The translations under genes and the position numbers were made by a program. A stretch of 5,728 bases of DNA, from positions 1 to 5,728 of the forward strand of contig JAIRKV010000268.1 of the NCBI GenBank assembly GCA_031259935.1. The letters are read 5' to 3'. Within the stretch, counting starts at the first letter, position 1. Each line of letters starts with the position of its first letter. The notes beneath the pieces were generated by a model. It was not told the origin of the DNA and searched no databases. It saw only the letters and a program-made list of their open reading frames with translations. This document shows positions 1 to 5,728 of this stretch, one piece after another. Origin of the DNA: Prevotellaceae bacterium (GTDB lineage: Bacteria > Bacteroidota > Bacteroidia > Bacteroidales > UBA932).

Positions 1-1
1 C

Positions 2-3000
2 GGCGGCATACGCTTTCACGTAGAGAAAATGGAAAAGCCGAAGAGAAAGGACTATGATACACTGCTTGAATATTTGGAAGCCGAAAAACGTTATGTAACT
101 CAAAATTCGAGGTCGGACAAGACGATAATAGAAATGCACAAGGCAAAAGATTTCAAGAACAGTTATGCAAGGGTAAGGGCAGTATTGTCGGACAAAAACA
201 AGGCAACAGAGGTAAAGGTAAAAGCGGTAACGGATTTCATAAAAGGCTATTTGAGCGAGGGGCAACTTAACAGTCCTTCGATAAAAAGACTATTAACGCA
301 GATAGAAAAAGCGGCAGGAAGCAGGACAAATGATTTGGGCAGGATATTTAATACGGTATTTCATGAAGTAATAAGCAATCAGATAAAAAACGGGCATAAA
401 ATAATCGAAGAGTTGCTTGATATAAAGGCTACGAAGTTAAATGCGAAAGGACAGCGTGAGGGCAAAAAGATAGACAATGAAACCAGAGTAGCCATAGGAA
501 CGCTGAAAGAAAATATGCAGAGGTCGGCAAATGATATTAAAGAACTGATAAAAGATAAAAATGATATTATAGAAGATAAAAAGGCAAGCGAAGACAGTAA
601 AAATGAAGCGAAGCAACAACTTGTTGGTTTGTTAATGGCTAATGCTTACAGCGAAAAAATAAATAATGCGATAGCAGATATAAAAGCGTTAGAAGCAGAA
701 ATGAAGCAAACGGGTAACGAAAAAGTCAAGCAAAATCTATCGGAAGCGTTAAATAACATGAAGACAAATTTGGCTATTAATATTACAACTTTTAATAAAG
801 AATTAAAATCTTTTATTGATGGCGGTAAAAGTAGATACAAAGATGCCATAGAAAAGAAATTGGAACACAAAAAAGAGTTGCTTCACAAGGCTAATTCGGC
901 AACAAAGGGCGTTAAAGAGAATATATTTGAGGCAAAAAGTTCTATGTTAAGAGATACAGCAGATTTTATAGCAGCACCGCTTCGGTCGCTTAATCATATA
1001 TTAAAACGCATATCTATACATGCCGTTGATGGCAAAAGCGAATTATATCATTACGCAAGCGAAACATGGCACAAAGCAGCGGAAAGTGAATATAATAATA
1101 TAGAAAACCGCAGGAAAGAATTTGAAGTTGAATTGGGCAACCTGTTTGGTTATGGAAAGAAAAATGCTATATTAAAACTGTTAAAACTGACGCATAAAAG
1201 TTCGAATATTATAGTAAATTATGAGGGAGAAGAATTAGATTTGACATACGGCAATGCTTTGGCAATAGTGTTGTGGAACAGACAGGATATAGGAGCGGCA
1301 ACGCTTGCTGAAATGGGAATAGATGGACATTATATAGAAACGCAGTTAAAAGAGACGGCAAAAGGTCGTGCGCTTTTAAAACTTGGGAATTGGATGACAG
1401 ATGTTCATTTGCCTGAACATTGGGCAAGGCATAACGAAGAATATAAAAAGCGTCATGGCACTGATTTAGGTAAAGAGGATAATTATTTCCCGCTTAAAAG
1501 ATTAAAGTCTAAGTTAAGTACCGACAAAGATATAGCATCGGACACAGAAAACAGCAAAGGAGTAAAAGGTACGGCAAGCGCAACGAGAGAACGAACAAAT
1601 AATTTGCGTGATTTGAATATTAAGGCGGATGCAATAGAGATATTTCTTAATTACATTAACGAGATGGAACATGAGACGGCATTCGGACAGTTTAAGGAAG
1701 ACATGAATATACTGATTAACAGCCGTACATTCACAAATAAACTTAATACTTTACATCCTGACCTTGCTAAATATTTTGAGGAAGCGGTAAAGTTGGCATA
1801 CTCGGGCAGAACGAGGAAAGGCGATGAGGGTAAGATAGTAGATATATTAAAAAACGTTAATGCAGCAAAGATAGCGTTTAGGACGGATACGTCTTTAAAG
1901 CAGGCAATATCGGGCATTGCAGTCCTAACCGAAGCAGACAGCAAAAGAATAGCGTTGGAATTAGGGAAAACGCTTGTCAATGTGGGTGGCAGTTATAAGT
2001 GGGCTATGAAAAATTTACCGCTGTTTAGGAAGCGGGTAAGCGATGCTAATGCCGGTAACGAAAAGGTAAGGTTTAAAGAGAGCGACAGGAAGTCGTTAAT
2101 GCGACGTGGCATGTGGCTTAACAGAAAAATGGACGCTATTACTGTGGCAGTATCGGCAAGAGCGGTATATAATATTCAAAAAGAGACTTATCTTAAAATG
2201 GGATATTCTGAAAATGATGCAGATTACAGAGCCAAATTAGATGCTACCCGCTATTTCAATGAAACGCAACAATCGGCTGAAAGTTTTTACCTGTCGCCTT
2301 TTCAGGCAGATGCAACTATGTTGAAAGCAGTAATAACATCATTCAGGAATGCAGATATAGCCAATCAGCGCAAGGTTATGGAAGCAGCAAGGGAATTTTC
2401 AAAAAACACACAGGATATGTATGAAAGCGAATATAAACGTCTTATAAGAGATGGTTTGAGCGAAGATACAGCCGACAAGTGGGCAAAAGAAAGAGCATCG
2501 AAAGCGAAAAGACGTGCTGCATGGCAACTTTGGATGTACAGTTATGAATTGAAATTTATTTGGAATGTATTTAAAAATGCAGGTGCGACAACGATATTAA
2601 GAGCATTGTGGGAAGGAGATGATGACAGACTTTACGAAATACTAAAACATTCGTCAATAGATGCAGTCTTATCACCTGTTTCGGGTATGGCTTTCGGCGA
2701 TGCGGCGCAAGATATATTTAGCACGATTGCAAAAGGGGAAAAACAGTTTCATTCGTTTTCAGAAAGTACGCTTATACAAGATGTAATGGATGTGATATAT
2801 GCAGGTAAAACCCTTATTGAACGGGGCGAATGGGAGGGATTTGCGGCTAATTTGGCGAGAGTATTGATAGAAGGCAAGGTTGGGATAGATATTAAAACAG
2901 TTGCAAATTGGATGCTTGCAACAGAAGATTTAGTAAGAGACGGCATTTGCGATAAAGAAGATTTGATTTTATTTTATAAGAGATTACTTGCTGTAAGAGA

Positions 3001-3412
3001 CACGTCTTTGTGGAACTCAATTCGTATGATAAGGGATGATGAATTGCCTTTAACCAAAGATGAAATGCGAGATTTATCACGGAAAGAAGAAATAGCAGAA
3101 GTAACAAAGCGATTAAATAAATATATAAATCGTGTGGCACGGGCTTATAGATATAAAGATCGACTGGTATTAGGCGTTGGTGGGCGTGAAATAGATATTT
3201 CCGACAGAGAAACGACTCATATTAATGACCTTGACATATCGAAAATAATGGCTGATTATATGCAGGCTTATATAGAAAGATTGGAGTTTAGGGAAGAGAA
3301 TAAAGAAATTTTAGAAAAGATTGAGCAAGCGAAAAAGATAGAGGATAAAATAAGATATACTCCGATAAGTGAATGGGATGATGTAGAAGATTTTGCGACA
3401 TTGATTTATTGA
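2..3412 (+). CDS. Large polyvalent phage protein, C-terminal part (probable virion/ejected protein), 5' end open
   Basis: This is a very long, mostly helical, charged protein of at least 1127 residues. The first ATG is at 29, but the frame has no stop back to position 2 and reads GGIRFHVEK before that Met. No good ribosome site precedes the ATG, so the gene probably starts left of the window. Residues (from that Met) about 150-300 are rich in Lys, Glu and Asn and look coiled-coil-like. Residues 300-370 (ADFIAAPLRSLNHILKRIS onward) and 455-490 (WMTDVHLPEHW, then NYFPLKR) resemble segments shared by phage polyvalent proteins. Residues 735-780 (DATRYFNETQQSAESFYLSP, then ITSFRNADIANQ) and the amphipathic stretch 850-960 resemble the LPD38-type C-terminal region of such proteins. 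By family knowledge these proteins are carried in or near the virion and enter the cell with DNA. I see no catalytic motif in the visible part; enzymatic domains, if any, would lie upstream. The family call is from memory of pattern, moderately sure. Confidence 0.72.
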   Translation, partial: GGIRFHVEKMEKPKRKDYDTLLEYLEAEKRYVTQNSRSDKTIIEMHKAKDFKNSYARVRAVLSDKNKATEVKVKAVTDFIKGYLSEGQLNSPSIKRLLTQIEKAAGSRTNDLGRIFNTVFHEVISNQIKNGHKIIEELLDIKATKLNAKGQREGKKIDNETRVAIGTLKENMQRSANDIKELIKDKNDIIEDKKASEDSKNEAKQQLVGLLMANAYSEKINNAIADIKALEAEMKQTGNEKVKQNLSEALNNMKTNLAINITTFNKELKSFIDGGKSRYKDAIEKKLEHKKELLHKANSATKGVKENIFEAKSSMLRDTADFIAAPLRSLNHILKRISIHAVDGKSELYHYASETWHKAAESEYNNIENRRKEFEVELGNLFGYGKKNAILKLLKLTHKSSNIIVNYEGEELDLTYGNALAIVLWNRQDIGAATLAEMGIDGHYIETQLKETAKGRALLKLGNWMTDVHLPEHWARHNEEYKKRHGTDLGKEDNYFPLKRLKSKLSTDKDIASDTENSKGVKGTASATRERTNNLRDLNIKADAIEIFLNYINEMEHETAFGQFKEDMNILINSRTFTNKLNTLHPDLAKYFEEAVKLAYSGRTRKGDEGKIVDILKNVNAAKIAFRTDTSLKQAISGIAVLTEADSKRIALELGKTLVNVGGSYKWAMKNLPLFRKRVSDANAGNEKVRFKESDRKSLMRRGMWLNRKMDAITVAVSARAVYNIQKETYLKMGYSENDADYRAKLDATRYFNETQQSAESFYLSPFQADATMLKAVITSFRNADIANQRKVMEAAREFSKNTQDMYESEYKRLIRDGLSEDTADKWAKERASKAKRRAAWQLWMYSYELKFIWNVFKNAGATTILRALWEGDDDRLYEILKHSSIDAVLSPVSGMAFGDAAQDIFSTIAKGEKQFHSFSESTLIQDVMDVIYAGKTLIERGEWEGFAANLARVLIEGKVGIDIKTVANWMLATEDLVRDGICDKEDLILFYKRLLAVRDTSLWNSIRMIRDDELPLTKDEMRDLSRKEEIAEVTKRLNKYINRVARAYRYKDRLVLGVGGREIDISDRETTHINDLDISKIMADYMQAYIERLEFREENKEILEKIEQAKKIEDKIRYTPISEWDDVEDFATLIY

Positions 3413-3426
3413 ATATTGATAATTTT

Positions 3427-3456
3427 TTTGCAGTGTGATATAAATGCATATCTTTG
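3427..3456 (+). promoter_or_regulatory. Bacteroidota-type promoter pointing rightward from the convergent gap
   Basis: TTTG at 3427-3430, at the end of a T run, is followed after 18 bp by TATCTTTG at 3449-3456. This fits the Bacteroidota housekeeping-sigma pattern of a -33 TTTG and a -7 TAnnTTTG, with spacing slightly short of usual. Transcription would start a few bases after 3456 and run antisense to the replication operon. No convincing + strand gene lies downstream. AT-rich sequence can produce such matches by chance, so this is a candidate only. Confidence 0.42.
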
Positions 3457-3474
3457 TATTCGGGGTAATTTTAA

Positions 3475-3792
3475 TTAATTTTTTATATTTTTTATTTTAT
3501 TTTCTATCAGTTCGTATTTTTTTTTGACGTATTTATTAAATTCTACAAATTCTTTATATTTTTTTATTGCATAAGCCACAGTGGAATAGTCGTAGTTTAC
3601 GTTTTCAAACAGAATGCCAATGTCTTGCAGTGTGAGCCTGTCGCTGTTGTATTTATCTATAAAATAAATTATTGCGTATCGGGCTTCTACTATTTTTCTG
3701 AAACGGCGTTTTTGGTCTATTTCTTTGAATGTTAAGCCGTAAATATTGCAAACGATGTTGATTATTTCATTTGGTTTTATAACGTTATTCAT
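3475..3792 (-). CDS. Small DnaA domain IV-like DNA-binding protein (second of a tandem pair)
   Basis: This 105-residue protein corresponds to the C-terminal DNA-binding domain of the replication initiator DnaA, without the AAA+ ATPase. IINIVCNIYGLTFKEI (10-25) matches the first helix, the basic loop QKRRFRKIVEARYAIIYFI (27-45) matches the conserved R..VEAR region, and LQDIGILF (55-62) then NYDYSTVAYAIKKYK (66-80) match the helix-turn-helix signature whose usual core is DHTTV. Here the core is DYSTV, with the usual His replaced by Tyr, so base recognition may differ from a standard DnaA box. A Lys-rich helical tail follows. It is the last gene of the - strand operon, 30 bp after its paralogue. 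The ATG is preceded by an A-rich stretch (aattaaaa) rather than a Shine-Dalgarno site, as is common in Bacteroidota. The role is inferred: DNA binding in phage replication or its regulation. Confidence 0.8.
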   Translation of the reverse strand: MNNVIKPNEIINIVCNIYGLTFKEIDQKRRFRKIVEARYAIIYFIDKYNSDRLTLQDIGILFENVNYDYSTVAYAIKKYKEFVEFNKYVKKKYELIENKIKNIKN

Positions 3793-3822
3793 TTTTAATT
3801 ATATTTGGTTTGTTTCAGTATT

Positions 3823-4173
3823 TTATATCAATTTTTCGTATTCACAAATGAGTTCGTCAAAGTTTACTCTTACAATATTTCCATGCAGCAAATTATGTTC
3901 TATCTGGTTGTGTAATTTGCGTTTTGCAGGATATAAATCTATTTCGTCTTCGTATTTTCGGATGCCAAGAATTACAGTTGAATGATTTTTTTTGTTACAT
4001 ATTTCTGCAATTTTGGACAATGACAGGTCTGTATGTCGGCGCAGGAAATAAAACAGGCTGTAACGTGCGGCGACTATCAGTCGTGTACGTTGTGGCTGTA
4101 TGATTTCTTCAAACGATAATTCATAATGCCAGCAAACCGTGTTAATGATTTTATAATGATCAAATTCTGTCAT
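3823..4173 (-). CDS. Small DnaA domain IV-like DNA-binding protein (first of a tandem pair)
   Basis: This 116-residue protein has the DnaA domain IV fold pattern in the same register as the next gene. IINTVCWHYELSFEEI (9-24) is followed by the basic loop QPQRTRLIVAARYSLFYFLR (26-45) and the helix-turn-helix LSKIAEICNKKNHSTVILGI (52-71). The recognition core is NHSTV at 63-67: the His of the family's DHTTV is kept, but Asp is changed to Asn. The last 40 residues (YPAKRKLHNQIEHNLLHGN and on) are not part of domain IV and I do not recognise them. There is no Walker A or other ATPase motif, so it cannot act as a full DnaA by itself. It lies 21 bp after the DnaC-like gene and 30 bp before its paralogue, implying co-transcription. 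A purine-rich aaagaa sits just upstream of the ATG. Some such proteins are annotated simply as DnaA, which overstates the function. Confidence 0.82.
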   Translation of the reverse strand: MTEFDHYKIINTVCWHYELSFEEIIQPQRTRLIVAARYSLFYFLRRHTDLSLSKIAEICNKKNHSTVILGIRKYEDEIDLYPAKRKLHNQIEHNLLHGNIVRVNFDELICEYEKLI

Positions 4174-4194
4174 AATTCTTTGTCATTTAACAGT

Positions 4195-4845
4195 TTATTT
4201 TCTGAATGATTTGTTTACAAAATGAAGTCGGTCGAACATTTCGTTCATGCGGTCGTAGATACGTTGTTCGTAATAGTCTGATAATCCTGTTTCGTCCAGA
4301 TTGCTTGTTGCTATTGTAAATTTCATTTGGTCGTATCGGTAATATAGAACATCGGACAGGGGTGCGATGCTGTTGCCAAACGTTTTTACTGTTTGCGGCT
4401 CGCAGCCTAAATCGTCAATAAAAAGTAATTCGGCGTATTTTATTTCGCCAAATCGTTCTTGTTCTTTAAGCGCAGTGTCTGTTATTTTTATAGCAGATAT
4501 TCGCTGAAATTGTTTACGTTCTGACGACACGGGCGAATAAAATATTTTATCGACAATATTGCAGATTGCGCTGGCAAGGGTTGTTTTTCCGTTGCCTACT
4601 CCGCCGTATATCAGCAATCCTGTTTTGCGACTTGTCATATTCAGCCATTTGGCTGCTGCGCTGATAGTTGCATTGGATATTTCGTTCATTGTGCCGTTTC
4701 GTGTCAATACGATATTTTCGTATTCAATTTTTATCAATTCTTCGAGCGTGTCGCTGTAGCAGTCGGGTATTTTAAAACGTGGTTTTATATTTTGCCGTTG
4801 CTGCATCAGGTACAGGCGCAAATGGTCTGGTGTTAGTTTGTCCAT
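4195..4845 (-). CDS. DnaC-like AAA+ ATPase, probable helicase loader
   Basis: This 216-residue AAA+ protein has Walker A GGVGNGKTT at 81-89, Walker B ELLFIDDLG at 139-147, a sensor-1 segment TIATSNL at 177-183, an arginine-finger region YDRMNEMFDRLHF at 197-209 and a terminal SFRK typical of the DnaC/IstB group. In that family the ATPase loads the hexameric replicative helicase onto melted DNA. It follows the phage initiator, as lambda P follows O, which supports a loader role over the transposition ATPase IstB; no transposase is nearby. The chosen start (MDKLTPDHLR) overlaps the end of the initiator gene by 74 bp and has an aaaagaaa purine stretch just upstream; a later Met at residue 14 is possible but has a poorer context. 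No helicase gene is visible here, so the target helicase must be encoded elsewhere by the phage or host. Confidence 0.88.
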   Translation of the reverse strand: MDKLTPDHLRLYLMQQRQNIKPRFKIPDCYSDTLEELIKIEYENIVLTRNGTMNEISNATISAAAKWLNMTSRKTGLLIYGGVGNGKTTLASAICNIVDKIFYSPVSSERKQFQRISAIKITDTALKEQERFGEIKYAELLFIDDLGCEPQTVKTFGNSIAPLSDVLYYRYDQMKFTIATSNLDETGLSDYYEQRIYDRMNEMFDRLHFVNKSFRK

Positions 4846-5728
4846 TTTTTGTTTCTTTTAGAGGGAATAATCCCTGATATTCGTTTGCAATACTTTGATT
4901 AACAATTTGTTCTGCTGTCAGAATATTGTTGTTGCTTAATTCTAACAGTTTTTTGTAACAGATTTCAATTCCCATTTGGGATTTAAAAGGTTTTTTGATT
5001 TGTTTCCTGTATTCGAGCCAGTACAGAAAAAGAGTTTTAAATTTTTCGTCGATAAAATCGAGTTTAAATTCTTTTTCTTTTTTTGCGCAATTTTTTTCTT
5101 TTTCTTTTTTCGGGATAGCAGTTGTTGTATTTTTTGCAACAGTTGAAAAATCGGAAAAATATTTTTTTTGAATTTTTTTTAAAAAATATTTATTATTATT
5201 ATCTTTCTTCTCTTTCTTATTATTTGTGTCATCCGCGTGTCGCAAATCGGCTTCAACTTCGGGTTGTGTCGTTTGCTGTGTCGTTCGTCTTTGCAAATTA
5301 CTGTTATTCAAGTCATTAAATGTGTCGTTTGCTGTGTCGCCGTCAGTTTGCAGGTCAAGTTGTGTCGTTTGCTGTGTCGTTCGTCTTTGCAAATCACTGT
5401 TATTCAACTCATTAAATGTGTCGTTTGCTGTGTCGCCATTGTATTTTTCGTAATTCGTAAGCGTTATCACATTAATGCCCTGCGAATTGTCGATTGATAC
5501 CATTTCGTGCCTGACTAATTTTTCAAGAAATATTCTAACTCTCCTTTCGCTCCAATTCCATTTCTTTGTAAGAAATCGGATTGCTGCAGGATATTGCCCA
5601 CGACTGTATGACACTTCTCGACCTACGATACGCTCAATTTTTACGGTTGCCTCAAATCGTGCCGACTGTATCAAGTCGAGCCACGCTTCGCACTCCGAAA
5701 GCGTCCGTGCTTCGTTCCACAAAAAATT
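4772..5728 (-). CDS. Phage replication initiator (DnaD/replisome-organiser-like), 5' end cut by window
   Basis: The gene runs off the right edge. The first possible start inside is a TTG at 5722-5720, but the frame continues upstream (NFL before WNEAR), and the motif ARTLSECEAWLDLIQSARFE is normally preceded by more residues in this family. Counting from TTG, residues 1-95 form the N-terminal winged-helix part (YPAAIRFLTKKWNWSERRVR at 44-63, then a wing and LTNYEKYN at 88-95), typical of phage replication initiators. Residues 96-168 are a Thr/Asn/Gln repeat linker with two 32-residue units and a decayed third. Residues 169-220 are Lys/Glu/Asn-rich low complexity. Residues 221-290 (FKTLFLYWLEYRKQIKKPFK, then IVNQSIANEYQGLFPLK) are the C-terminal domain seen in these proteins. 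By analogy with lambda O, the N-terminus would bind origin iterons, here inside the gene, and the C-terminus the loader. Its end overlaps the DnaC-like gene by 74 bp. Confidence 0.85.
   Translation of the reverse strand, partial: NFLWNEARTLSECEAWLDLIQSARFEATVKIERIVGREVSYSRGQYPAAIRFLTKKWNWSERRVRIFLEKLVRHEMVSIDNSQGINVITLTNYEKYNGDTANDTFNELNNSDLQRRTTQQTTQLDLQTDGDTANDTFNDLNNSNLQRRTTQQTTQPEVEADLRHADDTNNKKEKKDNNNKYFLKKIQKKYFSDFSTVAKNTTTAIPKKEKEKNCAKKEKEFKLDFIDEKFKTLFLYWLEYRKQIKKPFKSQMGIEICYKKLLELSNNNILTAEQIVNQSIANEYQGLFPLKETKNGQTNTRPFAPVPDAATAKYKTTF
5155..5202. other. AT-rich stretch, candidate DNA unwinding element
   Basis: Within these 48 bp only position 5170 is G or C. It contains two runs of eight T, a run of six A and a tattattattat series, and is bordered by a 17-base pyrimidine tract at 5202-5218. 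It lies 22 bp from the degenerate iteron and 62 bp from the first exact one, on the side away from the initiator's N-terminal codons, as the 40-bp AT-rich region does beside the lambda iterons. It also encodes a Lys/Asn/Phe-rich linker, so AT-rich low-complexity coding is the alternative explanation. Confidence 0.5.
5225..5435. other. Candidate origin iterons: four exact 19-bp elements plus one degenerate copy
   Basis: TGTGTCGTTTGCTGTGTCG occurs exactly at 5265-5283, 5321-5339, 5361-5379 and 5417-5435. A degenerate copy, TGTGTCATCCGCGTGTCG, lies at 5225-5242. Start-to-start spacings are 40, 56, 40 and 56 bp. Each element is itself two TGTGTCG heptamers at a 12-bp pitch, so an initiator dimer or two helix-turn-helix units could bind one face of the helix. 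Location in the middle of a phage initiator gene, next to an AT-rich stretch, is the arrangement of lambda ori within gene O. The origin function is inferred; the repeats are seen directly. Confidence 0.66.
5264..5437. repeat. Two 78-bp direct repeats with 96-bp period inside the initiator gene
   Basis: Copies at 5264-5341 and 5360-5437 are identical except for two substitutions (t/c and g/c), and are separated by an 18-bp spacer. The 96-bp period equals 32 codons, so the reading frame is kept and the protein repeats (GDTANDTFNELNNSDLQRR against GDTANDTFNDLNNSNLQRR). A decayed third unit follows on the low-coordinate side, where the protein reads RHADDTNN in place of DTANDTFN. This looks like a recent in-frame duplication, possibly maintained because it multiplies the binding elements inside it. 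Confidence 0.93.

Noticed and set aside
3405..3430. Terminator between the convergent genes (T run at 3423-3429)
   Set aside because: The only stem I can draw before the T run is four A/T pairs (TTAT with ATAA), too weak to call an intrinsic terminator.
3800..3807. TATATTTG as a second + strand promoter -7 box
   Set aside because: The nearest upstream TTTG is 26 bp away, too far for the Bacteroidota spacing, and no gene follows.
3746..3985. A 79-codon + strand open frame overlapping both DnaA-like genes
   Set aside because: It is antisense to two proteins with clear family motifs, has a phenylalanine- and serine-rich composition typical of a shadow frame, and has no ribosome site.
4195..4845. 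IstB transposition ATPase as the identity of the DnaC-like protein
   Set aside because: No IstA-type transposase or terminal inverted repeats are present, and the gene sits in an operon with a replication initiator, so a helicase loader is more likely.
5177..5183. Slippery heptamer T TTA AAA in the initiator frame, followed by a run of A, as a -1 frameshift site
   Set aside because: It lies in an extremely AT-rich linker where such strings arise by chance, I see no stable structure just downstream, and the main frame continues intact into a recognised C-terminal domain.
5264..5437. Possible CRISPR array from the two long direct repeats
   Set aside because: There are only two 78-bp copies with an 18-bp spacer, the repeats are in frame inside a protein-coding gene, and there is no leader or cas gene. 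Initiator linker and iterons explain it better.
5463..5471. DnaA box-like TTATCACAT on the + strand
   Set aside because: It lacks one base relative to TTATCCACA and is isolated; with no cluster of boxes it is not a supported site.
5226..5497. Open + strand frames rich in Cys and Val across the repeats
   Set aside because: They are the reverse complement of the initiator gene's tandem repeat; the odd CVVCCVV-like composition comes from the repeats, and no start context or known domain is present.

Overview
This AT-rich window looks like part of a bacteriophage or prophage genome, most likely one infecting a Bacteroidota host. Three things support that. The proteins are phage-type: a very long helical polyvalent virion protein, a DnaD/replisome-organiser-like initiator, a DnaC-like helicase loader and small proteins made only of DnaA domain IV. 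Canonical Shine-Dalgarno sequences are missing. One intergenic site matches the Bacteroidota promoter pattern TTTG ... TAnnTTTG. The host assignment is inference, because no host gene, tRNA or integrase lies in the window.

Layout: two convergent blocks meet at a 62-bp gap (3413-3474). The left block (2-3412, + strand) is the C-terminal part of one giant open reading frame that is still open at the left edge, so its true start is probably outside. It resembles the structural polyvalent proteins that phages carry into the cell. The right block (5728 down to 3475, - strand) is a tight replication operon. In transcription order it holds a phage replication initiator (cut by the right edge), a DnaC-like ATPase that overlaps it by 74 bp, and two small DnaA-domain-IV-like proteins separated by about 20-30 bp. 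The operon promoter is not in the window.

The most interesting signal is inside the initiator gene. Between its N-terminal winged-helix part and its C-terminal domain lie four exact copies of a 19-bp element, TGTGTCGTTTGCTGTGTCG, plus a degenerate fifth, at alternating spacings of 40 and 56 bp. They are followed within about 25 bp by a 48-bp stretch with a single G/C pair. The 19-mer is translated in two different reading frames (as GDTANDT and as TTQQTTQ), so a shared peptide cannot explain its conservation. The arrangement matches phage lambda ori inside gene O: iterons, then an AT-rich unwinding region, with the helicase-loader gene next. I propose that this is the origin of replication.

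Proposed working model (inference): the initiator binds the iterons in its own gene, the neighbouring AT-rich stretch melts, and the DnaC-like ATPase delivers a replicative helicase encoded elsewhere. The two DnaA-domain-IV proteins may add or modulate DNA binding. A promoter-like site in the convergent gap points rightward, antisense to the replication operon.
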